Shown piece after piece: positions 47,766 through 58,545 of a DNA stretch of 64,000 nucleotides. The position numbers and the translations under genes were made by a program. Below the pieces are notes generated by a model. That model did not search any database and was not told where the DNA came from. It worked only from the letters and a program-made list of their open reading frames with translations. Numbering within the stretch: the stretch's first letter is position 1; every line of letters begins with the position of its first letter. Source of the stretch: Rugalucina vietnamica. Its lineage: Eukaryota > Mollusca > Bivalvia > Lucinida > Lucinidae. Location of the stretch: the NCBI GenBank assembly GCA_964017185.1, contig OZ024879.1, positions 46,791,383 to 46,855,382 on the forward strand, given 5' to 3'.

Positions 47766-48330
47766 AAGGTTGAAAAAGGTATAAATAATTTGGCTAAAAA
47801 CCCAAACAAGAAGGTTTGGTGTGTACTAGTGAAGGGTCTCCGACTAAAAGCCAAAACGACTGTTGGGACCGAAACGACACGTTGGGTATCTGACAGGTCG
47901 ATACGACTAGTGGGGCCGAAACGACCTGTTACAGATGTTTTGGGGTGTTCGAATCGAGAGAGAAACTATTCGCGCCCGAAACGACCTTTTTTGTGGATCG
48001 GTTTGCTCGGCTCGAACCGGAAGTGGAAAAAAAGTCCGGTAAACCGTGTTACCCAGAGATTGTCGTCTGAATTTGTAAATTTTGCTTTTAATATTTTTTT
48101 CACAGTTTTGTAAACAAATTTGATCTGAAATAGGACTTTTGGAAGTACGTTTCACATAGAAAAACGGTTTAGTCCAGAAAAGAAATGTACAAATTTCCCA
48201 GAATTAACGACAAAAATGGCCGCCCACAGAATTCCCCTTCCGGTTTGTGCTTCTCGCTTTGTAACAACAACAACAACAACAACTATATACACGTGTATAC
48301 CCTTAAGCAAACACACATGTGTGTTTGCTA
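47766..48330. other. No gene; short GGGNCCGAAACGAC word array
   Basis: 47855-48005 contains 'gggaccgaaacgac' type words four times. 48306-48329 is a perfect 24-bp palindrome centred on CACATGTG. 48270-48283 is (CAA)n. Confidence 0.5.
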
Positions 48331-48334
48331 TTAA

Positions 48335-48790
48335 ACAAGTTATTTCGTATTGGACCAGTTACAGGTCCGAGGTTAGCTGTATTGGACCGAGGCCGGAGGC
48401 CGAGGTCCAATACAGCTAACCGAGGGCCTGTGACTGGTCCAATACGAAATAACTTGATTAATGAGATTTTTATTAATTAACTGTCAAAAGTCCATATTGG
48501 TCCATATCATCCTCTATCACATCAAATATATCTTCGCCATTCTTAGCGCCAATGTCTGACATTCTTTTCAAAGACGTTGACATTATTTGTGTTTGTTTGT
48601 TCACTATTTTACTAATCGGCTGAATCGCCGCCATTGTTTTTTCTCTCTACTCACTCAACGCGGCACGTGACCTTGCACGTGAATTTTGACCAATCAGATG
48701 TAAGGATTTCCATATAGATAGCAGGTCAATCCGTATAGATACGAGGTCAACCGTATTAGTGCGAGGTCAGCTGTATTAGGTCGAGGTGAA
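48335..48790. mobile_element. Hairpin-ended element with 20-21-bp words
   Basis: The hairpin 48335-48457 has arms beginning ACAAGTTATTTCGTATTGG and apex GGCCGGAGGCC. At 48723, 48744, 48764 and 48784 the word AGGTCA/AGGTGA recurs every 20-21 bp and resembles the hairpin arm (ccgaggttagctgtattgg). This suggests a terminal hairpin and a subterminal array of one element. Confidence 0.5.
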
Positions 48791-49195
48791 ATCCAGTATA
48801 GACTATACGAAAAAAGAAACGTCACCAGTATCACTCAGACCAAATTCTCCGTATAACTACTATATACTGTTAATTAATAATGTTGAATATAAGACACGCT
48901 TCCTTCATGCTATTGTACGTATAGTAACAACTGGCAACATGTGGGTCTAACTCAATTATCTCACCGTTGCAACAAAATGTAACAAAATAATATAACGCGA
49001 AAATCGGTGGAAGAATTCTTAATAATTGAGATTTTATCATTATGTTTGGTATAGGCTTCAAAAATATGCAAATTAAGGTAACACACGGAATACAAGCAAA
49101 TTCAAGTGCAGTCATACTGTCTCAATGCAATCCACTAATTCCAGGAAAAAAGTCCATGCAAAGAATACCCCCATTAATTCCCACTTGTACATAAA
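48791..49195. other. AT-rich DNA, no gene recognised
   Basis: Nothing recognisable; ends at the border of the tandem-core element. Confidence 0.4.
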
Positions 49196-51006
49196 ACAAG
49201 AGAACCAATGGTCCTGTAAACGCTCAACTGAGAACTGGGCAGCCTAAGCTGACCTTGCGGTAAAATAGGTCAAAACCATCCCAGGGTCATGATTTATATA
49301 CACTTTGTAGAGCTGTATTCATTGATGCTTGAGGCTAAGATTCAAAACCATAGGTTTTCCGGTTCTGAAGAAGAAGATTTATAATGGTTTTTACTATTTA
49401 TAGCCATGGCGGCCATCTTGTTTATGTGACCTGGACCATTTATATTAATTTTCACTCCCCGTTCCTAACAATGCTCCACTTAATGTTTGGCTTTGATTGG
49501 CCAAGCGCTTTAAGAGAAGAAGATGTTTTGAATATTATGGTCATATACATGTATATAGCCCTGGGACAGGGGCAGACAACCCCCTGAGGACATTTTGTTT
49601 TCATAACCATAAATCTTCTGTCCATTTGCATTCTCCCAAAAAGTCCCCCCCCCATTTAATAACATATTACTAAATTTACCCATTCAAATGCATAGGCAAC
49701 CTATGTTGACCTTGCCGTAAAATAGATCAAGGTCATCTCAAGGTCATGATTTATAGATCTTTGTAGAGCTCCATTGCCTGATGCTATGCCAAGTTTCAAA
49801 ATCATAGGCCTTCTGGTTCTGGAGAAGAAGATTTTTAAACGTTTTTGTTATTTATAGCAATGGCGGCCATCTTGGTCATGTGGCCTTGATCATTTATATA
49901 AACTTTCATTCTACCTTCCCAAGAATGCTCCACATGAAGTTTGGCTTTGATTGGCCAAGCGGTTTCAGAGAAGAAAATCTTTGAATATTATGGTAATATA
50001 CATGTATATTGCCCCAGGGTTGGGGCAGACCTGCCCCTGAGGTCCATCTTTTTTCAGAATCATAAATCTTCAGTCCATTTGCCCATTTCTATAAAGTTTT
50101 TCCCATTAAATGACATTTTGACAATTTTCCCCATTCAAATGCATGGACGACCTTTGTTGACCTTGCCTTAAAATAGGTCAAGGACATAGCAGGGTCATGA
50201 TTTATATAAACTTTGTAGAGCTCCTCCCCCTGATGCTTCATGCCAAGTTTCAAAATCGTAGGCCTTCAGGTTCTGGAGAAGAAGATTTTTGAAGGTTTTT
50301 GCTATTTATAGCCATGACAGCCATCATGTACATGTGAACTTGACCATTTATATAAAGTTTTGTTTCCCTATCCAAAGGATACTGCATATGAAATTTGGCT
50401 TTGATTGGTCAAGTGGTTACTGAGAAAATTAAGTTTAACATTTAATTTGTAACTGACCTTTGGCCAAGGTCAAAAAATGACCTTGACCTTTAATACTCAC
50501 AATACTTCATTGGCTCAAGATGTTGTCTGTATCTACCAATTTTCAGGTCATAGGCTTCAAAACTTCCTGAAAAATTCAACATTTTCACTTTTTTCCAATG
50601 AAAAGCCTATGTAACCAAAATTGACCTTGCCATAAAATAGGTCAAGGCCAACCCAAGGTCATGATTTATATAAACTATAATGGGTCAGAGTCCCCGATGC
50701 TACATACCATGTTTCATTGAAATTGGTCTACCGGTTCAAGAGAAAAAGATTTTTTATGGTTTTTACCATATATGGGCATGGCGGCCATCTTGGTCATGTG
50801 ACCTGGACCATTTATATAAACTTTCGTTCCCTCTTCCTAAGGATGCTCCACATGAAGATTGGCTTTGATTAGCCCAGGGGTTTCAGAGGAGAAGATCTTT
50901 GAAATTGTGGACGGACGACGGACGCCGACGGACGGACGACGACGGACGGACGACGGAGCATGGCCATCCTATAAGCCCACCTGTGAGCCTTCGGCTCAGG
51001 TGAGCT
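49196..51006 (-). mobile_element. Tandem-core interspersed element, second copy
   Basis: Opposite orientation to 33412-35645. Ends GGACC-type 'accaatggtcctgtaaac' and GAGCCTTCGGCTC. Core marker 'ttggctttgattggccaag' at 49486, 49939, 50395 and 50858 (period 453-463 bp). A GGACGGACGAC microsatellite lies beside the GAGCC end (50910-50960), as CGTCCGTCGTC does in the first copy. No nested insertions. Confidence 0.65.
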
Positions 51007-51010
51007 AAAA

Positions 51011-51240
51011 ACTGGGGTTTATAGGGGTATACCTATTTTTTCTTAGTTCTCATCCAAAACATAGATTGTGGGTACTATTTACAATCGCCTTGCCAAGGCG
51101 GTTCTAACGTGTACTAGTAATCAATGTTTGAGTAAAAAAAAAATAAAAAAATATCAAAATGTTTACAATGACTTTTTCATTTAGGTTCTGAAAAAATCTT
51201 TGTATATTGCATGAACAAGTTTTCATAATGCATGATGCCT
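51011..51240 (+). repeat. Hairpin-repeat family H copy
   Basis: Starts directly after the tandem-core element with 'ggggtttataggggtatacc', hairpin 51056-51130 with apex CCTTGCCAAGG, tail to 'aagttttcataatgca'. Confidence 0.65.
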
Positions 51241-51692
51241 AAGCGACTGGTGGTAAAAATTCAAATTCTATGTGATGCTTGGATAACCTAGCATTCTAGG
51301 TGTGAAAATATTCTGCGAAACTTTGGTCGGCATGAATAAAGTTAACAAAACAATCCACAGCTCCGTTGGATCTTTTGGGTAGTATTTCTCCTCTGAGTGT
51401 GAATATCCCTGCAGATACAGTGATGATGTGTTTTGCAAACTTATACTAGCTATTGATTCAAAAACAGTCATAAACGTTTTCATTCATGACGGTGCTCCAG
51501 TACTGATTTCGTTTTCTGTACAATATCAAACACATATCAAACTGGCGGTAAGATGTATTTTGCTCCACCAAAAATGTTTAAAAAGTGAAGGTTGGCATTG
51601 ATCAGAAAATGGTGCAGTCAGAAATAAATTTCCGATCCAAAAACCGAGGCGAGAAAACTAGATTGACCATCAGGTACCATACTTAAAGAGAA

Positions 51693-51851
51693 GCCTCCGT
51701 GGTGCAGTGGTTATATCACTCGCCTTGTAAACCAGGGGTCGCAGGTTCGATCCCGGGCTTCTCCAGTCCGTCGGACGGGACTATAAACCGAGGTCCCGTC
51801 TCCATATGACCTTAGCTGTTGGTGGGACGTTAAACCCCAATCAATCAACCA
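51693..51851 (+). mobile_element. SINE-B, full copy with 12-bp target duplication
   Basis: Head GGTGCAGTGGTTATATCACTC and GGTTCGATCCC, body 'ccgaggtcccgtctccat', tail 'gggacgttaaaccccaatc'. It is flanked by ACTTAAAGAGAA (51681-51692, 51852-51863). Segment A1 starts within the SINE tail, so A1 derives from a B-like copy that already had this insertion. Confidence 0.85.
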
Positions 51852-53110
51852 ACTTAAAGAGAACGAATCGTAAGCCGAATGAGCAGCTAAAAACAATTTA
51901 CTTAAATGTTACAGCTATTTGGCGTTCAGACTCTCGTACCATGGTTGAATATTGTAGTAATAGAGGACTGAGCTATGGTATACATGTTTCATCTGGCTTT
52001 GCTCTCGGTCATAAATCAGGAATCTCGAATTGCGGCAAAAGGAATGGTTCTATATGGGTACCCACCATCCATTTATGGGCAACAAAACGAAAGCTGAAAA
52101 TTGTAGTCTATAACCGTAAGTACTGTATCTATAAATTATCTTAAGAGCCTTTGATAAAATCATTGCATCATAACATGAATACGTGATTGTTTAAACAAAC
52201 ATGTATTATTGCATGAGATTGTTCAAACTGTCTCTATTTTCTTCATTTACCTCCTTTAATGTACTCTGCGACGCAGCAACCTCAGTTCTCCGAAACTCAC
52301 AAAATAGCGACAAAACGGCATGCTAAGGTTTTAACACGCTCACAACTAAATCATTGATGTTTCAATAGCTGTTGTGGTTCTAATTGTTTTATTTTTTAAG
52401 TGGTGAATGTTTGTGGTGCTTGCATCTTATGTACGTTTTCATATATTCAGTTGAGTCCATGAAACTGCGTGGCCACATACAGTATTATGAAATAGCTGTT
52501 CACCCGGATAACGATAGTGTCTCTCTGTGTTAGTACCTGACCCTTAAGTTTTCCACTCCTCGGTTTAGGAGTAGGAATTTTCCTTTTGCTTTCACCATTT
52601 CCGGATAGGTGCTTATTTTTATCTTTTTATTTTCTTTAGCACTGCATTTTTATTTTCTGTAGCAGGCTTTTGCAAATGAGTTGTGCCAATACGAAATCTG
52701 CAAATCGTCAACCGTAAAAAACTTCGGTTCAGTCATATCAGCATATCGTCTGTTGTATCAAATCAAAATTGCAAGTTTATGATACACTGGTGATTATTTA
52801 AATGCAAAGACGATTTGTTTTATAATAAATTGCTTCTGTCGTACATATCTTGGACAGGCGCAACATCTTATATAACTTATTCTGATATACTAGACGCTAT
52901 GGATGGGATGTACGTTATTCCTCTGATGATTGTTAAACAGAAATAGTTATCCCCTTACAACGAATCGTCAGTACAAAGCCTTGCGTTGAGAAAAAAACCT
53001 TAATGTCTTCGTAAATAGAATGCTTAACTCGGCGTCCTATTTATTGGATATAGGTAAACAGGATAGCCCCAGACATGACATGTATATTTAAATGACTAAG
53101 ACATATAATG
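51845..53110 (+). repeat. Segment B: paralog and empty site of P1
   Basis: 51845-52565 matches A1 and 52566-53110 matches A2 without a gap. At the junction B reads 'actcctcggtttaggagtagg', where A has 'cctcggtt' | P1 | 'aggagtggg'. B is shorter than A1 because it lacks A1's other insertions. Confidence 0.8.
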
Positions 53111-53380
53111 AAGTTTGCGCATATAATGATGTTATCGAACCATATAATCAACTTGATGCATATAAAGACAATAGCCCATAATATAATGAGAAACATACAT
53201 AATATAATGAGGTTGTATCAGCATATAATGTTAGTCTACCATAATATAAAATGTTTACTCATTATATAATGTAAGTCTACCATAATATAAAGATGTTTAC
53301 TCATCATATAATGAAAATTTTCATCATATAAAGAACTTGGTCCAACCCATAATGGACTTTTCTCATTATATAATGCACAC
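53103..53380. repeat. AT-rich array with 21-bp pitch, next to P3
   Basis: ATATA words start at 53103, 53121, 53142, 53160, 53181, 53202, 53223, 53244, 53264, 53285, 53306, 53326 and 53368 (one missing at about 53347). After the first four the spacing is 20-21 bp. The intervening sequence is mostly different, so this is not a simple tandem repeat. Confidence 0.7.
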
Positions 53381-54095
53381 TATACAACATATTATTAAAT
53401 TAGTCCAGGACCCAAGACCCAAATCGTCGATCTACCCTACATCACGTTGAGGCAGAAATTTGAGTTTATTTTCAGGTAGCACTATATCTCGGGCATATCA
53501 GGTCACCGTCTGAATTTTGATTTGAGCCGGCGAACATTGAGTTATCTGCCCTTGTTTGATGTGACCCGCCCCTCTAATTTAACAATAAATTTATAGCACC
53601 GTTTGCACCGAAAGGTTTGCTAAAACTTATTTTACTTTATTTTCAATGTTAGTTTGTTTGGGTTTGCAAAGACCTGATATTATTCCACAAAATAATGTAT
53701 GATAACATTGGTTTGAGTTATTCTCGTTGAAAATTTATGCCGTAAATTTATGAAAGATCCCTGAAAATATTATTTTTCTAAGAATTATTTCCAAACGTTT
53801 CTTCTTACAACTTTCTGAATAAATTATAATAAGATATGCCACCATGAAGAAACAATTCTGGATTCCTACCGTACGTTTCAGGGGCATCAGTTCGAGTTTC
53901 ATGCATAACGAAGGAGAGAGCAGGCTTTATCGACATGTATTGTTACCCCACCCACTGATCTTACAATACCATTTTTCAAACTATCAAAAACAAATATGGG
54001 ACCAAACAAGAAGTTTGGTTCAAAGTTAATTCATCAAAAGAATCGTAACGTTAAGTTGAAAATGTATTTTATCCAAACAGTTCATTATGCAATTT

Positions 54096-54111
54096 GGTTG
54101 CCATGGTAACC
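54096..54111. promoter_or_regulatory. X-box-like palindrome in left TIR of P3
   Basis: GGTTGCCATGGTAACC, a near-perfect RFX X-box form. The mirror position 58976-58991 has the perfect palindrome GGTTACCATGGTAACC. A TIR is a usual place for a transposon promoter or protein-binding site; function is inference. Confidence 0.35.
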
Positions 54112-54947
54112 AATACTGCGCTTGCTTTTAAACAGAAGACCTGTTACAAGGGTTTAAACTATATCTTTATCATAACCACTAATTTCGTTAACAATTTTAC
54201 AGTCAGGAAAGACTGAGCTGGAGATAGGAGAATTCAAATTTTATGTTTTCCTTTATACCACTGGGATGTCGAAAGACATATTACATATTTTGACCAGAAT
54301 AGGTGAATGTGGTCGGTTTCAAATATAAAGTAAATGACAAAAAGATCTAAAGCGACGAGCAGTCGTACATCCCATTATGATAATAAATTGAGGCTTGGAA
54401 TAAACTAAACAGTGTGTAACATAAATGAAAACAATGTATGCTTAGGAATATCATCCGGCGAAGAAGGGCATATCATTGAATTACCCCACCCACTTTATTT
54501 GCCATGCAAATTCAGAGAAAACAAATGTTTTTTAATGCCAGTGTGATTATGTCAGAAACTTTACGTCTCACTTCTTGTACTACAATTTTTAGCTTAAAAC
54601 AATATAACGTACTCCCGTTCCCCTATATTGTATACATTTTAAACACATCACATACATGTTATACGAGAACCGATAGTAAATCATTTTACTATACTATGAA
54701 CTTTCCAAAACTCATCGAAGTTCATTACTCATTGTAATTTGTAACATTAGTTTTTTTATATATATTTTGCTTGAAAGGTGAACGCCGAACATCTTCCAAC
54801 ATCTGATTATTTGGCTCACTTCCGTAACTATATAGATACTGAGAAATATTTAAGTACCCCACCCACACAAATACAGGTCAAGTGCCAAAATAGACATTCA
54901 TACATTTTCCTACTGGAGAAACTGATTCATGTAAGCCACGGCATTTT

Positions 54948-55970
54948 TCAAATCTGTTTCTTCTTGAAATTGAGCTCTTGCACAGGTTTGTGCAGCTCTT
55001 GAAATTGAGCTCTTGCACAGGTTTGTGCAGCTCCTTTGCAATGGCAAGCAGCCTCACAGTCAATCCCTTTCCTTTTGCAAAGGCAGTTTCTTGTACATCC
55101 CTTTTTACATTTACAAAATGAGGCTGTTCTTAAGTGATCTGGTATATTTGTCTTTGTCGTCAACAAAGGAGTTGTTCCACTGGCATCGTTCTTCCAACCG
55201 AGATGGAATGGTTCCAATATGTCGGGAACAGGTTGTACTGCTTGTATCCAGCTTCGTGTTTGATATAACGAACGTAGAACATGCTGCCTAAGAGCATCGT
55301 CTGTGGGCGGCACGTTTTCTAGAGATTTTCGTCTTGCGTAGAGATAATACCTTAACGCGTCAAGGTTTGCAAAAGTCTCCCCACAATACATGGAAGTGAC
55401 AACAACTGTAGCCAAATCAACTGTCCGTGAAACATCTTGTGATATGGTTTCACTAGCTTCCAGCCCTTTACATACTGATGCCATGTCGGTGGCAACATTC
55501 ATTTCTGCAACAGCGTTCATAAAAGCTCGTTTTCCTTTACCAAAAAGGAAGCTAGTTGTGTCACAACCACTTAAGGCGTGTAAGAGCGGCAACATGGCTT
55601 TCTCGTTGTCTGCAAATACCTTTTCTACTTCATGGACAGGAATATAGTAGTCCTTGCTCTTTATAAATAATTCCTCCAGACCTTCACTGGCAAGTTGCTC
55701 GAACAGCGCAATAACAACAATGTCAGTATCTGAGGCCCTTATGAATATTCTTTTACATCCGTTCTTTATTGCCGAGAGAACATGCAAAAATACTCTCGTA
55801 TCTGCTTCCTCGTGAGTGCTAGAAAGAAGATATTCTTCCGTGACTGTCGGTCTTGTTGGACCGTTTGCCGTCATGGCATGCATTTTCAGCCTATTATCAA
55901 CCCCCCCCCCCTCCCCGGACAACAAAAGTCTTGCATGTTCATACAGTACATCACTGCATCTAATCCAGTT
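54948..55970 (-). pseudogene. FEN1/XPG-like PIN domain plus CXC (tesmin/TSO1-type) domain protein, frameshifted copy
   Basis: The frame is open from 55970 to 54948. No good ATG starts it: the first internal ATG is after about 14 codons from 55925, and a stop lies at 55971-55973, so the N-terminus is missing or on another exon. From the codon at 55925, residues 38-44 are HEEADTR, 65-68 SDTD and 119-125 SGCDTTS with GKGKRAF at 129-135. This order (EA-type acidic motif, DxD, GCD followed by a Gly-rich helix) is that of FEN1/XPG-family nucleases. Residues 271-303 have nine cysteines in CXC order (CKCKKGC...), a DNA-binding type. The likely role is nucleic-acid cleavage or binding for a mobile element; unproven. 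A 35-bp tandem duplication (54963-54997, 54998-55032) shifts the frame, replacing the natural end, which would stop at 54910-54912. Confidence 0.7.
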
Positions 55971-56444
55971 TTAAAACAGGAAAGCAATCAAGTTAGCTTT
56001 ACTGACGCTATTGTGGATAGTCTCTTCGTACCGCTTTGTTGATATCTTTTTGCTGATCTCATTCTGTTTTTCTGTTTTCTGCAGGCCTCATACTCAATAA
56101 CTGACCAGATGTCTTAAGATAGGAGGCACCATTCACTTATTAAATATTGTATATGCTGAGATAACCCTGCCGAGTTAATGCAAAGTACTTGGAGTTTTCG
56201 CCTTAGTAATGTTTCGAGCATGGGCTGTTTCACCCTGGGTCGTTTAGCCTGTGCGCCACATCGCACAGGCAGATTTGGTCGATCATTCCTACCTCATTTT
56301 TCAGGCTTTAACATCATATGTCCATTGTTGGCCTTTGGACATATTTGTAATACATTTTTAAAGATGCTCGACCATGTTGTATGCACGGGTGGTAATCAGG
56401 GGAACTAGCTCCAAAAAGAGTCAGCGGAATTTTGTTCCCTCGAC

Positions 56445-58208
56445 AGATCCGGGAACTCACGAGCTAGCCCTCTCGGGAAGAAAACTGTCAACAAAGGTAT
56501 TTCTCTCTGCATGTTATCAATATTCATTCCTTAATTAGCGATCTACTGAAAAATCCGACAATGCAGTGTTGTCTAGAAATAATCTACCTTCTTTCAGAGT
56601 CAGGATTGGTCGTAGAAATATGGACGGTTCGAAGACAACTTTGACACGGCTTTAGCACACTGAACCGAAAATCTGTCAAAGCGAAGATCTGGGACCACTG
56701 TTTTTCCATTTTTCGTCCACTTTATATCCTTCCAACACCATGAAGCGACATCCCTGATAAAATCAAGCATGTTACACCATAAGCAAGCAAAACATTGCCG
56801 TGGAAACATCGTTTCGGGTGAAAACTGACAAAATTACTGTCCGAGCTAGGGCCCTCGACAGGGAGATATTTGTCTCGATAAGAGATAGCACCCTCGTTGA
56901 TGTCTGGGCTACGCAATGTGGCCTTTTTGTATATTTGATACTTTGTCTTTGCTTAACAACCACATAGCGTGACCTTCTCCAAGATGTGGAGACTATGAAT
57001 CATTTTCGTTAACTACGCCGAAACACTCGAACGAAGAGTTGCTCTTATCTGCCTGATTGGTCAATTGAGAAAATGGTCTTCGTGTGATGTCCGACATGAT
57101 TCGGTACAAACATGGCTGTACAACCTAAAGATATATAGGTATAAAATTGAAATCTGATATATAAAGAACGTAAACAGGTTAAGGCACTAACATTTTATTG
57201 CAGCAGTAACTTATCACGTCTTTGGTTTTGCATATGCAATAAAATGTGATTCTCAGGATGTAGCTAATATGGTGATATTGAAACATAATAATGATGCAGA
57301 TATCAGTTTTAAAAAATAAGAGAACTATTATATGTCTGTCATATATTGACCGTACACAGCCAGCAATTCGAGTGTATATACACTATACGCTAAGCCTAAA
57401 TGTCCGTATCTTGACGCCAAAAATGTCGAACCCTACACATACCCGTAAACGTTTGTTTTCTAAGCCTCTATTATAAATTACAATTCCAATATAACAGAAG
57501 AATATTCCATAAAAAAGAAAGAAAATATCTATCAGGAACCAGTGCAATCAGAACCAAATTCCCACCCTAACACCAATTTGGGAAACAACCACAATTACAA
57601 GTAGGTACTGATACAAAGATGAATGGTAAGTGGAGTGAGCAGCTACTTCCTTCAGTGAACTCATTTTCTATCCACGATGTTAAAATCTGGGTCTAACGCT
57701 ATCACGAATAAGATTTTGACTCATGGTAAACATGAACGAGGATGCTATCTCTTGTCGAGACAACTATCTCCCTTTCGAGGGCCCTAGCTCGGACAGTAAT
57801 TTTGTCAATATTCACCTGAAACAATGTTTCCACGGCAATAGTTTGCTTGCTTATGGTGTAACATGCTTGATTTTATCAGGGATGTCTCTTCATGGTGTTC
57901 GAAGGATACATGTACAAAGTGGACGAAAAATGGGGAAAAAAAAAAAAAAAAAAAAAGTGGTCCCAGATCTTCGTGTTGACAGATTTTCGGTTCAGTACGC
58001 TAAAGCCGTGTCAAAGTTGTCTTCGAACCGTCCATATTTCTACGATCAATCCTGGCTCTGAAAGGAGGTAGATTATTTCTAGACAACACTGCATTGTCGA
58101 TTTTTCCAGTAGATCGCTAATAAAGAAATGAATATTGATAAAATGCAGAGAGACATACCTTTGTTGACAGATTTCTTCCCGAGAGGGCTAGCTCGTAAGT
58201 TCCCGGAT
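56445..58208. mobile_element. Nested inverted-repeat element with mirrored ORF remnants
   Basis: Arms 56445-56925 and 57725-58208 mirror each other ('cgagctagccctctcggga', 'cgaacgaggatgctatctct'-type ends) around an 800-bp spacer. Each arm has an outward-reading open stretch (57723-58061 plus; 56916-56722 and 56809-56600 minus) sharing SSDSNFV, CFHGN, SGMSLHGV and AVSKLSSNRPYFYDQS. SGMSLHGV recalls a strand of Tc1/mariner-type transposases, but the match is weak. A 21-nt A run (57936-57955) interrupts the right copy. Confidence 0.55.
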
Positions 58209-58289
58209 GCGTCCAGGCATAGTTGTTTTGGCGGATACTACCGAATGAAGATTATTTGTTGGTGAGTCAGGTCACTACTCATTACGAAA

Positions 58290-58545
58290 ACATGCCCATG
58301 TAATATACTGATATTTCTGAGTTGTAAAAATTGAAAATTTTCAGTCAAAATGTTTTGACATTTTTTTTTATTTTGGCTCAAAACATAGACTGTGGGTACT
58401 AGCTAGAACCGCCTCGCCGAGGCGGGAGTATCCACAATCTATGTTTTGGAGCAATAATAAGAAAAAAAGGTTAATCACCGTTACTCAGTTTTGCTATATA
58501 AAAGTGGGTTCAATGGGGTATACATGTCATGGACATATTATTATA
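58290..58545. repeat. Hairpin-repeat family H copy in P3
   Basis: Hairpin 58380-58447 (arms 'aaacatagactgtgggta' / 'tatccacaatctatgttt', apex GCCTCGCCGAGGC). The GGGGTATAC module follows at 58470-58525, so the orientation is inverted. Confidence 0.6.

Noticed and set aside
47362-47854. Pro/Thr-rich ORFs of 133 and 142 codons
   Set aside because: They translate the (GGTA/GGTGG)n satellite and have no independent coding evidence.
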